A stretch of 64,000 nt of DNA from Halocaridina rubra (GCA_037179515.1 JAXCGZ010022644.1:162501-226500); one strand, 5' to 3'; positions 1 through 11,662 are shown, counted from the first letter of the stretch. A program made the numbers and translations. Notes: a model not told the origin generated them from the sequence alone.

Positions 1-1180
1 GACAGAGTGTTTTCTGCTCTTAAAGTTAGCTCTGGGAGATTATTAATATCACCACTAAGGAGTAGTTGAGTGTCATCTGCATATTGTACGACTAGACAGT
101 CAGAAATGAAAGAAGATAGATCATTTACGTAAATGGAGAAGAGGATAGGACCAAGTACTGATCCCTGTGGAACACCAAATGATACATTTTTTGGCACAGA
201 GATAATGTTGTTAAGACGTATGGACTGTTTACGATTAGATAGATACTCGCTAAACCAGCTTGGATCAATATTTAAGTTAATACATTTACTTAAAAGAATT
301 TCATGGTTTACACTGTCGAAGGCTTTTGATAAGTCTATTAATAAGAGCAAAGATATTTTTTTTCATATCTATATTATTATATACATTATTCGTAACTTTA
401 AGCAGTGCAGTTTCCGTCGAGAGTTTTGGTCTGAAACCATGTTGGTTAATCGTTAGTAGTCTATTTGATTCTAAATATGACGTAAGTTGGCATGCAACAA
501 TTTTTTCTAATATTTTAGAGAAAATGGGTAGCAGGGAAATGGGACGATAGTTTGTCACATCTTCTCTGTCCCCCTTTTTATGCAGAGGTATTACATGTGA
601 TATTTTCCAAGAGTCAGGAAACTTTTTAGTAACAATGGAAGTGTTCATAATAGTTAGAATATTGGATGCAATCATGGGTAGAGCATCTTTGATGAACTGA
701 AATGGTATACCATCTGAACCATAAGAGCCAGAGTTTCTTAGGCTCTTTATGGTAAGAATTAGGGTAGCACAATCGATAGGATTTATCTTGAAGTACTCTC
801 TTGTGTTTTCATTGGAAGAATTGTCATTTAAGCAATTACTCATATTCACTGAGTTGATGTTTTCTTGAGTTATTTCATATGTATTTTTGCCAACGTTAGC
901 AAAATAGTTATTAAAATTATCTGCTTTGTCTTTCAACTCCGTAATATTTTCATAACTTTCTGAGGCACTCTTTTCATTTGGTATCATGCTTCTTATCACT
1001 TTCCATGTTGCTGCTGTATCATGTCTATAGAGTCATTAAATTGTTTTTTGTAAAAGTCTTTTTTACTTACACTGATGAGAGATCTGACACGTTTCTTTTC
1101 TGTTTTATAACGTTCTCGGAGAGTCATATCATATCTATTCTGGAGAAGCAGATGATTGAGAGGAGGAAGAACAACCAAGC
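1..1180 (-). pseudogene. CR1/L2-like non-LTR retrotransposon reverse transcriptase, frameshifted, runs off left edge
   Basis: Read on the minus strand, this encodes the endonuclease-RT linker and RT of a non-LTR retrotransposon. Visible RT motifs are NYRPISLLPIFSKILEK, QHGFRPKLSTE, LSKAFDSVNHEILL, GVPQGSVLGPILF and the catalytic YADD at 72-83. The frame is broken at least twice: near 1005 (after QQHGK, before the TWKVIRSM segment) and near 320-345, beside a run of eight A on the coding strand. The longest open piece is 301-999. The 3' part of the element lies beyond position 1; the 5' side loses similarity near 1140-1180, suggesting 5' truncation. The protein closely resembles the plus-strand element at 5860-22425, so both belong to one family. 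The CR1/L2 assignment is inference from motif style. It is a dead copy. Confidence 0.85.
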
Positions 1181-1437
1181 CCAGAACCCAAGAGATTCAC
1201 AACCAGGGAATTGGAAGAAACGTTTGCCCCGGTAGAAGTGTTGGTAAAGTTCAAAAATCGGGACCCCAACCATGTTAGTAATGGATACAAAAATTCTACT
1301 TTTATTAATTTTACTAAAGCCATACTCCCTTTTATATGCGGGGTGGCTGAATCAAAGCACAACTACAAAGTAAAAATGGCGGAGACCTCTGACCTCAATT
1401 TCTTTTAACAATTGTCCCATTACTCACTGGATACAAA

Positions 1438-1880
1438 TCACAAGTACTTAGCTATTTTGGGATGCTGCTTGAAGGATGTCACAGCCACAGGCACTGGAGG
1501 AGAGGTTTTTTCTTTCATCTGAACTCGATGATTTTCTCTCCGAAGTTGTCCATATGACTTGTAAAATAGGCGATTCACCATCTTCTTAGTCGGATCCGGC
1601 AACAAATAACTCCTGGTAGGAGCATTTTCTCTCAAAGCCCGGGTCACAGTGCGGCATACGGTGATATACATGGAGAGCGCTGACTCTTTCTCCCAGCTGA
1701 TGTGTCCCAGTCTTTGTGAACGAACTTTCAGTAGATTTGGCTTCTGAGTCAGAAGGCATGGAACATTTCTTACTGTGGGGAACCTTGCCAATACGGGGAC
1801 GGGGGATAGGGATGGCTGGCTCTTGTTACTCAATACTGTGAGCGTGGTTGGAGCTGCCTGAGGCACTTTTCTTGGCGTTG
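1438..1880 (-). other. Unrecognised open frame of about 145-150 codons
   Basis: A minus-strand frame stays open to a stop at 1438, but I see no ATG at its beginning; the frame enters through a GTG context near 1866. The product is basic and rich in Ser, Thr, Pro, Lys and Arg, with no motif I recognise. It could be an exon, a fragment of a transposon ORF or a chance frame. It lies just beyond the 5' end of the retrotransposon fragment on the same strand. Confidence 0.25.
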
Positions 1881-1884
1881 CTGC

Positions 1885-4275
1885 TTGTAAGCGTCTAGAA
1901 ATTTCTTCTCACTCGAACATTTCTTCCAGAGATGCTTTTTATATGTATCGTCTGTATTCTAAATTTTTTTCTCTTCACTGTAGTAACGGCATGGATTTAT
2001 GCTGAAGCTGCCACCAGATGTCGTGTTGACGACTTATTTAACAGGCCAAAGGCTACAGCATGTGAGATGAAGACAGATAAGCCTCTCTTCTTCATACTTA
2101 ATTTATTCAGAAGCTACATGATATTTATACCTCAAAGCTCCCATTTCTCTAGTGCCTGTCACCTCACAGTTCCCGCCCCCTTAGGGGGAGACTTCTATCT
2201 ATGGACATAAGTTCTGTCCCCCGGCAAGGTCTAACTTCAACTAACTGACAAGCTCTTCGTATACTGTCCTATCTCATGAGTGGGTTTTCAAGTGCGCACT
2301 CTGTCATCTAGCGGCTCTTGGAGTCTACGTGATATGCCATACGACAAACCATCATATGTGAGAACAAAAGTTATATTATTTTCAAGATAGGAAAAGGCAG
2401 CAGATTCCGTAATTACATCTAAATTTGTTTTATAAGAGTAATTGCATGAAAATTTAAGAAATCTTTTGCCAAACTCTGCAGAGGAAAAAATTACAAAGGA
2501 TCTAGCATCGAGGTCATTTTTTTTTTTTTTAAACCGGAGGAGCTTTTATTGCCATTGATTAACTTGATATTGTAGTTTCATTTATTGGTTATACAAATTT
2601 TCTTCTAATAATGATTAGTTAAGCACATAAAATAATAATAAAACGAGGATCTGCCATCTATCTCTACAAACATGCCTTGAGTTGCATGTTATGATTGTTT
2701 TTCTCAAGATAGCTGTTCACCAACACTAAAAGTAAATATCAAGTCAGTGGGTTTATTACCAGGTAAATGGTTTATTGAAAAGGATATCTGCTTTTTCAAG
2801 AGGCTTGAGTTAATCTGCGTAAAACTGGTATTTTTGAAAGGCGATCAATTACAGGACAACTGCAAAATGACATTTGTTTCTTCCCTGCAATAAATGGGGA
2901 GGGGGTGAGGGTAATGGAGAGTCTGCAGGAGGAAGCGTATAGCTATGAGAAAGCTAAAGATCGAGTTCAGAGATCTCTCAAACTTTCTAACATATATGGT
3001 AAAAAATGGATGAGAAAATCTAGAATATGGAAAGAAAAATACAAGATAAGTAAAGGGAGGGAAAATAGTAAGCTCGAAGAAAATACAGAAAATTTGGAAA
3101 TAAACTGGATTAAAAAAAAAGAACTAGAAAGATAATTTGAAAAACTTGAAGATGAAGAGCTTGATCTGCAAGTTAATAAGGATATAATTTTAGAATTTAC
3201 TGTTTAAAATACTGGCACTGCAGACAGTACTAATATCACAAAGAAAACGACATCAGTGTATAGAGATTATTCAAATGTAGCGTCAAACAGTTCATTCTGA
3301 ATAGCTTTCATACGTAAGGCACAGTCGTATACAACCCCTATAGATATTACTGTTATTTTCCAGAGTTAATTGGTTTTTAAATGTAAATATCTCATCACAA
3401 TTGATGTGATATAGTTATTCCGAGAATACTGTTCATGACATTCAGTACGTACTTGGGATCTTGTAAAAATGAGTGTCCCATGTAAAGTTAAATAATCCCG
3501 TAAATTGCTAAGTTAGATTAGATTAGGTGACTTGCCTTGAAAATATGAATAATCTTAGGACACCCTTGGGTTACGACTCCTGAGAAGCTCTCCTACTAGC
3601 ATATTTGCAGGTGCATTGTTTATATGTATGTTTACACGTGACACCTAATACTTTATAAACCAAACATCAAATTATTTGATGGCTGGAAAGTCATAAGTAA
3701 CAATATACATATCAGGAAATAACTAAGACAAAGAAATGTAAGATCTTTTAATAATTTTGTAAAATAAGTTGACAACATTACTACTGTAACCCACTATTAA
3801 TGTAACAAGTAAAAGAGAGATTTCCGACCAGATCAAACATAAAGGACCACATATGAAAAGTTGAAAATCTATGCTGAACATCGTTTGAGGTGGGATATGA
3901 AATATACTCAACTCTGCTTAGGGTAAAGTGTATGTATCCACGCGAAATTCTATAAAACTCGCACCATATCGAATCAATTAAGACTAAATGAAGGACAAAC
4001 GAATGTTGACCACACACACACAATCGCGAAACAAAGACTCTATTCCTTCCCCTTCCTTGCCCGTCCTTTCATATTGTGTCAAGATATTCATTATTGCATT
4101 TAAAAATTCCGTTCTTACAAGTAACCCAAAATCTCTATTACAGGTAAAATCAATCAATCATGTGATGTCAAAAAGTTTTCTGCTGAAGATAATACGAAGC
4201 CTTTCTACGTTTGTAAATTAAATTATTAGTAGTTTAGCTCACTCAGCTTCAAGTAAGTACTAAGTATTCTCTGTT
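1885..4275. other. Gene-poor AT-rich stretch
   Basis: Nothing recognised. A short plus-strand frame at 2905-3135 encodes a highly charged Lys/Glu-rich peptide ending in an AAAAAAA tract, without a recognisable domain. The other open frames here are short and look random. Confidence 0.4.
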
Positions 4276-4821
4276 CAGTGGTTCTTAACCTGGGCGATAG
4301 CGCTCCCTGGAGGGCGCTGGGCTTGATGAAGTGGGCAGCAAAGTTTTGGGGGGCACTGAGGGGAGAGGTGAGCTAACATAATAAAATTATCTTTTTTTTA
4401 CTTCAATAGCAATTCTATTATACATGCCAGGGCTGTTATATTTACTTAAAAGCTAAACATTGAATACATTACATGTTGAAAAAGATTACGTTTCAAATAA
4501 TGCACTCACTACTAAAGATAAAACTTTCTGGCCATAGGAAAAATATATTTCTACTATGAATCTGGCATCAGGGCAAGAAGAACGTTCGGGCAAAAGGAAG
4601 TCATTAAGTCACAATGGAGATCATTTAACAATTTTAGACATTATTCACTTTTTATCTACGTATTTTGTAAATCTTATACACTGCATTTGTTAGTAAAATT
4701 ATTTTGTCATCCACATTAAGAATATTTATTCACATTTCCTGCCTTTCCCAAATGAGAGGGGGCGTTGGGCTATCTAACTAATTGAAAGTGGGAGCTACAC
4801 AAAATATGGTTAAGAACCACT
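4276..4821. mobile_element. Non-autonomous hAT-like element (MITE)
   Basis: The left end reads cagtggttcttaacctggg and the right end, in reverse complement, shares agtggttcttaacc, a 14-bp terminal inverted repeat typical of hAT elements. Subterminal GC-rich blocks (gagggcgctgggct near 4311 and gggggcgttgggct near 4759) are also related. No transposase is readable, and I could not identify a clean 8-bp target duplication, so the exact outer boundaries are uncertain. Confidence 0.6.
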
Positions 4822-4868
4822 TTAACATTATGATCAGTGTATCCGTGCATGTGCCTATGTAAAACTAC

Positions 4869-4950
4869 TGGCAGCGGTGGGATTCGAACCCACGCCTCCG
4901 AAGAGACTGGTGCCTTAAACCAGCGCCTTAGACCGCTCGGCCACGCTACC
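4869..4950 (-). tRNA. tRNA-Leu (anticodon TAA)
   Basis: The minus strand folds as an 82-nt class II tRNA: acceptor GGTAGCG pairs with CGCTGCC, discriminator A, A box TGGCCGAGCGG, anticodon loop TTTAAGG (anticodon TAA), a variable arm with a TTCG loop, and B box GGTTCGAATCC. A short run of four T follows on the coding strand (4861-4864). No mismatch is seen in the acceptor stem, so it is probably functional. Confidence 0.95.
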
Positions 4951-5860
4951 TACAGGAGTCTGGATTTAAAAAATATTGATTGAATCTGCATACACCACCT
5001 TAGCTATATGCAAATAAAAAATAAAACATTCACAAAATATATTGAAAATATATATAAAAAGATGTAATATCATTGTGAATATGACTAGTAACAGCAGACA
5101 ATCAAGCTCCAAGACTCCAGACACATGAAAGAATAAAAATACACATCTTGTACGTAAAACCAAGAGAGCGTAACTCTTGCTGAAAACACTCAGGAGTAAA
5201 AACAAGATATGCAGGATTCTTATGTTACACAGTAAATTCCTTAGTCTTGTATATACTATGCAACAAAATTGCAATTATATAAGGCTATTATACTTAAATG
5301 AGCATTTTAGATGCAATTCTTCTCGTATTTATAATGGCTAACTTTTCTTACAACCCTCTTTGATGCTATTGAGTGGTTTTGGCTAAAAATGCTTTGGCCA
5401 GATGCAATTGCTGAGGAAAAATCTACTTTAATTATTAGTGTCTGAAACTGATGGACCTGTCACACTATACCAGGGGTTAGTGGGCTAACCTGCTTTATCA
5501 TCTAGGTATATTTTGTGCTAGATCAGTTCATAAACAGGGGTATTATTGAGGCTAGGTTAGTTCATACTCCTTCAGCCAAGATTTTGCAAGCTAACCCACT
5601 TTAACAACAGTTGCAGTACGGCCAAGAAGTTAGTCAAGAGCTTTGTTTGTCCACAGAAGAGTCAGGACGATTATTATATGATTGACTGGTGCTCCATCTT
5701 AATCTCGCGATTTTTCTTTGCCTCTTACCTTTTTTATCTCTAATTCTAAATAATGTTGCCTGAACTGTTCATCTCCTTATTTTAAGCTCCTACATAACCC
5801 CCTTTTAACTCTTATCAGATGTTTAATTTTGCTATTCAGCCATTTAGAGTAGTTTTAACT
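4951..5860. other. Intergenic, nothing recognised
   Basis: AT-rich sequence without a convincing coding frame or RNA. The 4966-5274 minus-strand frame encodes only a hydrophobic, low-complexity peptide and has no recognised domain. Confidence 0.4.
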
Positions 5861-7179
5861 ATACTAAATTGCCAAAGTGATATATAATTTTGTTAAGTCC
5901 TCTCAAGAATTGCGACAAAATCATATTCGTAATATACACTGTAATAAAAGTAGTAACATATCAATTATACCCGATGAGGTAGATGTAAGTGCTAAAGCAG
6001 AAGAGTTCAATAATTTTTTCGCTGAAGTGGGGAAAAAACCTTTGAAAAAACAAAAAAAGAAATAATAAATGAAATCAATAATAGTAATGGTGGTAATAAT
6101 AATGATGATGGTAGTAGTAATAATAATAGAAATGTTGATAATGGTGTAAATAATAATGATGGTGGTAGTAATGGTAATGATAATAGTGATGATGGTAGTA
6201 ATAATAATAATAATGTTAATCTTGAAGAACATAGTGCATTCAATAGAAGTAATGATGTCTTTAACCCTACTACAGTAGATTGTAATACAGTAATCTTAGT
6301 AATAAAAAATCTGAAAGACTCTAATGCATATGGATCAGATGGAATTTGTTTTCGTTTTATTAGAGATTCATTATTTGTAATAGCATATTATCTGACGGTA
6401 ATAATCAATACTTCCATAGTTACCAATATTTACCCAGATTTATAGAAAAATCCCCATGTAATTCCTGGTTTTAAAAATGGAAATCCTGACGACGTCTCTA
6501 ACTATAGACCAATCTCTTTACTACCAATTTTATCAAAGATACTTGAAAAGATTGTTGCAAATCAGTTAAGTGAGTCTCTTGAAAAAAATAAACTTATTGC
6601 AAAAAGTCAACACGGTTTCAGGCCAAAATTATCAACTGAAACTGCCTTATTGAAAATATCAGATGAAATATACAAAAATATAGATAATAAGAAAATATCA
6701 TTGCTACTACTACTCGATCTTTCTAAAGCTTTTGATAGTGTACACCATACCATTCTATTAGAAAAATGCAAAAAAATGAACATTGACCCAAGCTGGTTCG
6801 AGAACTATTTAAAAAACCGCTACCAGTCAGTCAGAATAAAAGATGTAGTTTCAAGTCGCAAGAAGGTATTGTTTGGGGTCCCTCAGGGATCGATCCTAGG
6901 ACCTATACTTTTTCTAATATATGTAAACGATCTAGTAAAATATTTACCTAACTGTTATGTCATTCAATATGCTGACGATACTCAAATCTTAATTGAAGGA
7001 GAAATTAATGATTTAGAAAATATTATTCGTAGAGCAGAAGAAATTTTGTATATGGCTAAACGTTACTTTCTAAAAAATGGTCTGTTACTTAATGAAACTA
7101 AAACCCAATCTATTCTTATCGGATCCAGACAATTATTATCAGAAGTTGATGACAATCTTCATATAAATTTTAACGGTAA
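5860..7179 (+). pseudogene. CR1/L2-like retrotransposon, 5' half, interrupted by the BEL insertion
   Basis: Plus-strand RT of the same family as 1-1180. Readable blocks are EEFNNFFAEVGKK, an Asn/Gly/Ser-rich insert coded by a degenerate AAT/GGT repeat (6060-6220), NYRPISLLPILSKILEK, QHGFRPKLSTE, LSKAFDSVHH, GVPQGSILGPILF and YADD at 6968-6979. Only two lesions are visible before the insertion: a one-base frame change near 6035 (G/A homopolymers) and a TAG at 6443-6445 where the sister copy has Trp. The frame is open from about 6446 to 7179, where the BEL LTR begins. It resumes in register at 21640 once one copy of the 5-bp duplication is discounted. The 5' end appears truncated near 5860. Confidence 0.9.
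7175..7179. repeat. Target-site duplication, left copy (ggtaa)
   Basis: ggtaa sits immediately left of the first LTR base (tgtggagg) and is repeated immediately right of the last LTR base at 21640-21644. A 5-bp duplication fits LTR-element integration. It brackets the entire three-unit array, not each unit. Confidence 0.9.
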
Positions 7180-8078
7180 TGTGGAGGATTTCCTGTGTGT
7201 TATTTACCCTTCGATCTTATAACCCCCTAAATTCGGAAATCCTGACACGGCTTCAGTAGAGGCCTACCACGATCTCAAAATTAAATCCTCTACCAATAAA
7301 ATATAATTAATATTACATGCATAAACATACATGCAAATATTTTATATGGGGGTTTATGAACTGCTGATATGTGAATATTTAAATAAACTCTCCTCACCTT
7401 AAATTAGAACTTCCTCATACAGAATAATACATTTTCTAACATACATTCTACCTACGAGTGTTCAATTAAATGAGCTCATTCTGTCCCTCACACGTAGTTA
7501 TAAATATTGTTAGAAATATAATAACTCTGTACTTATCTGTCCGGATAACCCTGATGTCGTCAGCAATCACGGGACTCCGAATCAAAAACGTATCTTCTGA
7601 TCCACGGATCTCTATTGGTTCCTCTACTTGAGTGTCTCGTAACGTCTCACGAGGACAACAAACATGAGTGCCCCGTAGCATCTCACGACGGCAACTAACT
7701 TTATAAGAAAGTCCCACAAACTCCTCTAGTTTGTCGGGGTCCTTGGTACTAGGACTAAGTTGAGTTATGACTTGCTTACAACAGTTCTTTGTTCAACGAG
7801 GCGATGCAATAAACGTTATCAAGGAGGTGAAGGGTTAATGGCTAAAATCCATTAGTGACCTACATTCCTTTCTCCACGTCTTCTACGGCCAGCCTCCGTA
7901 ATAAACTACACATTATACATACGAATATACATGTATACATGATAGAAATTAATAAGTATACATGCTAAGTCTAAAAGTATACATTCATGCACTTACGTCA
8001 CAATAAACGAAACTATATGCAAAATAACACTTACATAATGTACGTACAAATAAACTGTCTTGAAATATATTCAAGACA
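7180..8078 (-). repeat. BEL LTR1 (899 bp)
   Basis: Starts tgtggagg and ends caagaca on the plus strand. It is the 3' LTR of unit 1. Just right of it, on the minus strand, is a purine-rich ggaggggcccagga resembling a polypurine tract. It is almost identical to LTR4: I noticed two substitutions, near 7871 and 7887. Confidence 0.93.
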
Positions 8079-8126
8079 TCCTGGGCCCCTCCAAAAAGGA
8101 AAAAATGGAGGGTCTCCCCATCAGTA

Positions 8127-10955
8127 CTACAATTTATCATCAAAGCTTATGCGTGCCCACAATTCTTTAGCCCTTTGGGTAGCTTGATGTTCAGATCTTT
8201 CATAATTTGATGATTCCTCTTCGTATACTTCTGACAACAGATATTCCCATGAGAGCTTTTCAGACCAAGCTCTCTGAATGAGAAATTTCCCTCTTCTTAG
8301 TAAGGGTGATATTAGACTTAAGGGGTCCAAAAATATACCCACCAGTGACAGAAGTTTCTGTTTGGTCAGCACTTCATCTCTAGCCTTCAGACCTTTCAAC
8401 GACAACTTGTCTGTATTTATATTCCAGATTAAACTAAAGATTGATACGTTAGGAGATCTAGATTCTTTAGGAAGTCGCTGATCCAGTACCCTTTGAAGTC
8501 TTGCATTGTTGGAATTTAGCGCTTGCAGTGATATTTTGGTCTTTTCCCACTCTACATCTGCAGTATTGCATATATCAAACTGTTTCTCTTCACTGGTACA
8601 AGCATCCAACAAATTACCCACATGAACATTCTCCAATATTTCCTCCAACTGTTCTATTAGAGACTTCATTTGTCCAAAGGCACTCTGAAAATTGTGTAGG
8701 AGAGGAGTGTGGATAGGCTTCAAGGGAACGGAATCTGTAAAACTTCTAAGTGTAGTTTTATCTTCGTAACGCACTTCTTGCTTTACTCCAATACTCTCTG
8801 GCTCCCACAACTTATAAACAGGCTCTATGGCCTCTGCAATCAGCAGCTTATTAACAGGCTCTATGGCCTCTTCAATCAACAACTTATTAACAGGCTCTAT
8901 GGCCTCTTCACTCAACAACTTATTAACTGGCCTTTTGGCCTCATCAATCAACTCTTGAGTAGCTGTAGGAAAAACCTGTGTTCCTACTCGCATAACAAGT
9001 TGGTTTTGTACACTACTGGACCCATGTTGAGTATCACGAGGAATATGGCCATACAACATGACACCACCTGGTGTTTCCATCAAAGTATAGACATCCCACT
9101 TGTTAATACCACTAACAAACTGACTGAAATGTAAGGCACCAATAACAATGCCAATGTTATCAAGTACATCACTATCAATATCTTCATCAGCCAACTTGTG
9201 ACCATTAGACTTTAACACATTTGCAGCCTTTGCTAGTCCTGGAGTGTGGATGCTAATTACCATGTCATCAACTACGAGTAATTTAACTCTGGCTCTTCTT
9301 TTCCCCAATTTGATAACTACATTTACAACAGGAAAACTTCCTTTCTTCGTCTCAGAACGAAATGCATCAATACCAAGAGACATTTCATCTACTGGGCTTA
9401 ATTTAAGCCTTTCAGCTAATTCCCTAGTTATAAAGGAACACTGGGAACCTGTATCAAAGAATAACCTAGTATTTACCCAAAGATTTCCCTTTGAGCTGCT
9501 TATTTTTCCACTTGCAGTAGGCAGAGCACATGAAGGTAAACTCGGCTTCACCATTTGCCTTTGTACTGCCTTCATAGTCATCACACCAACATGTTTCTTG
9601 TCCTTTTCTGAGTCAGAATGTTCTTGCTCATTGCTTGACTCATCTAAATTTGAACCATTTCCTGACTGTTCATTCAGAAATGTAGGTTCTTCAAACCTTC
9701 TACGAAATTTTGACTCTTGTTCATAACACAAGGCTGCATGATGACCATTTTTCTTACACTTCTTACAGTTTAACTGAGTGTAACATTCATTTGCATAATG
9801 CCCTGACTGAGTACATCTCAGACATTTGTTATTGTTTCTCAATTTGTCTTTGCGTTCATTTATGCTTACTACTTTATTACAGTGCTCAGACTTATGACTT
9901 TGCCAACCACAAAACGCACATTCTGATTTACTATTTACTACCTTAGCAGTAGCACCATAACTACCCACATTCTTTTTATAGGACTGGGTATCATCTCTCT
10001 GGAAGGTTTGGGTCTCTCCCTTTGTGTTACCTTTTGTATTGTTGCCCTCTATATAATATACATATTTTCCCAGTTCCTTCAAGAGGGTTTCATATGTAGG
10101 ATATTTTGTGTCTATTTTCATGCTAATCCAGTTCTCAACATCTTCTGGCAATTTCATCATCACGAGTTCTGAAAACACCCAATCAGTGTTCTTCATGTCT
10201 CTATAATTTTTCAGACTTCGAGTAATGGCTTCTACTTCCTGCTTGAACTTAAAAAGTGATGAATAATTAGAACAGGGAGTTGGTATTTTTACCAATTTCC
10301 TCATTAAATTTCGTACAATCCTGTCCTTGCTGGCATAAACAGCTTGCAGCTGTTGAATGCATTCATCATAACTCTCACTAGCAACAGGATATCCCTTTAT
10401 GGTGTCTTTTGCATCTCCTTGAAGGGCATTTCTTAAGATGGTAAACTTTGTCATAGTTGCCATAGAAGTGCTATGTACTAAACTATCAAACGTGTCCCAA
10501 AACTCGTTCCATTCATCATAGTTTCCAGAGAATTGTGGTAACTTTACTTCGGGAAATTTAGGTGAGGGTTGCCCACTGGGGAGGCTTGAACTCTCGGAAC
10601 TAGGAGCTCGAGTACTCTTCATAGTTCCTAACTTACGAATCCGTTCTAGGACAGCTAAGCTAATATCATTTACTGTTTCAGCTAGATTGTCATGTTCTGT
10701 ATCCTCCTCTTCTGAATCCCTTTTAATGGGCTTATACTCGAGATATTCTTCATATTTCCTATCATATCTTCCAAATCTTTCTGTTAGCGTATGATGACAT
10801 CTTTCTAAATAATTAACAACAAGTGTCTCATCATCTTTGGCAAGTTCTGTTTGACACTGAACACAATCACGTTGAACCAATTCCCGAAGGCGTTTTAATG
10901 CCTCAGGTTTAACCGACATATTGAGAAAGCAAATAGAACATAAAACAACAAACAA
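8127..10955 (-). CDS. BEL unit 1 Gag-protease-delta-pol polyprotein (942 codons, intact frame)
   Basis: Structural and processing polyprotein of a BEL/Pao retrotransposon. In order: a coiled, charged N-terminus; a DUF1759-like Gag core (about residues 130-290, PKFPEVKLPQFSGNYDEW); three CX2CX4HX4C zinc knuckles (about 343-410); an aspartic protease with active-site DTGS near residue 500 (DUF1758-like). Four degenerate 12-residue repeats (EAIEPVNKLLIE) follow, then LWEPESIGV from the start of pol, then a jump to NLLDACTSEE and an A17-like segment (LLSLVGIFLDPLSLISPLL). The RT core, RNase H and integrase are absent, so the element cannot copy itself. Met13 (codon at 10917-10919), shared by all three units, is the more likely start. 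This is the only unit with a single uninterrupted frame. Expression is not shown by sequence. Confidence 0.9.
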   Translation of the reverse strand: MFVVLCSICFLNMSVKPEALKRLRELVQRDCVQCQTELAKDDETLVVNYLERCHHTLTERFGRYDRKYEEYLEYKPIKRDSEEEDTEHDNLAETVNDISLAVLERIRKLGTMKSTRAPSSESSSLPSGQPSPKFPEVKLPQFSGNYDEWNEFWDTFDSLVHSTSMATMTKFTILRNALQGDAKDTIKGYPVASESYDECIQQLQAVYASKDRIVRNLMRKLVKIPTPCSNYSSLFKFKQEVEAITRSLKNYRDMKNTDWVFSELVMMKLPEDVENWISMKIDTKYPTYETLLKELGKYVYYIEGNNTKGNTKGETQTFQRDDTQSYKKNVGSYGATAKVVNSKSECAFCGWQSHKSEHCNKVVSINERKDKLRNNNKCLRCTQSGHYANECYTQLNCKKCKKNGHHAALCYEQESKFRRRFEEPTFLNEQSGNGSNLDESSNEQEHSDSEKDKKHVGVMTMKAVQRQMVKPSLPSCALPTASGKISSSKGNLWVNTRLFFDTGSQCSFITRELAERLKLSPVDEMSLGIDAFRSETKKGSFPVVNVVIKLGKRRARVKLLVVDDMVISIHTPGLAKAANVLKSNGHKLADEDIDSDVLDNIGIVIGALHFSQFVSGINKWDVYTLMETPGGVMLYGHIPRDTQHGSSSVQNQLVMRVGTQVFPTATQELIDEAKRPVNKLLSEEAIEPVNKLLIEEAIEPVNKLLIAEAIEPVYKLWEPESIGVKQEVRYEDKTTLRSFTDSVPLKPIHTPLLHNFQSAFGQMKSLIEQLEEILENVHVGNLLDACTSEEKQFDICNTADVEWEKTKISLQALNSNNARLQRVLDQRLPKESRSPNVSIFSLIWNINTDKLSLKGLKARDEVLTKQKLLSLVGIFLDPLSLISPLLRRGKFLIQRAWSEKLSWEYLLSEVYEEESSNYERSEHQATQRAKELWARISFDDKL
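8813..8940 (-). repeat. 36-bp in-frame tandem repeat at the pol deletion, unit 1
   Basis: A 36-bp unit (ggctctatggcctc start on the plus strand) occurs about 3.5 times, encoding 12-residue repeats of the form EAIEPVNKLL. Equivalent blocks lie at about 13352-13480 and 17884-18010. It sits between the protease and the surviving pol piece. Confidence 0.85.
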
Positions 10956-11644
10956 ATAGTTGATGCAATTTTATCATCAAAGAATCCACGATCTTCTTTA
11001 TGCATCCACAATGCAACAAACAATCACTCTGTAAAGAGTATCAAAGGACAATCTTCCAAATCTCAAGATAATAACATACAGTTATTTAATTCCGTCAATT
11101 ATGACGCCAATCCTCAAAGTGTAAAACACACTTTTCATCAGTTAAACGACACTGTTAAGTCAGCAACAGTAAATGGAAAGTGTAATGCAAACCACACTGT
11201 TCCTCAAACGACACTGTGCACCTAGCAGTAGGTGGGTCACTACCTTCTGTTTATTTACGTAAACAAAGGAATCAATACGACATTCTAGATATCGTTAAAT
11301 GGGAAATATGTAAACACACAAATCCCTAAAAACCACTGTTCACCCAGCCGAAATTGGGTACTAATATCCAAATTACTTAATGGACGCTCAACTACGAAAG
11401 TATATTTCGTTTCCACAGATAGAGAAACGCTTTATCCACGTGGGAAAAGGATTCTCTTATTTACTTCAACAACCACTTACATTTCAAAGGTATAATTGCA
11501 ATATTCATGCAAATACATGCAATGCTCCTCCCTGTTTTCGCTGAAATGTGGACGATTTTAACCGTAGAGTTTTACACTAACTTCTTACAAGGTGGGAGCT
11601 TATCTAAAATGTACACTATTTTCACCATTACCACACCAATTCTC

Positions 11645-11662
11645 ATCCGGTTCGAAGGACCA
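11645..11662 (-). promoter_or_regulatory. Primer-binding site, tRNA-Tyr type, unit 1
   Basis: The plus strand reads atccggttcgaaggacca, five bases from the LTR. This matches the 3' end of an arthropod tRNA-Tyr including CCA, so the minus strand (element sense) is complementary to it. The tRNA-Tyr identity comes from my knowledge of that tRNA's acceptor and T-arm. Confidence 0.75.

Noticed and set aside
9244..9726. Plus-strand 160-codon frame, repeated at 13784 and 18316
   Set aside because: It is exactly antisense to the BEL zinc-knuckle and protease coding sequence and has no domain of its own.
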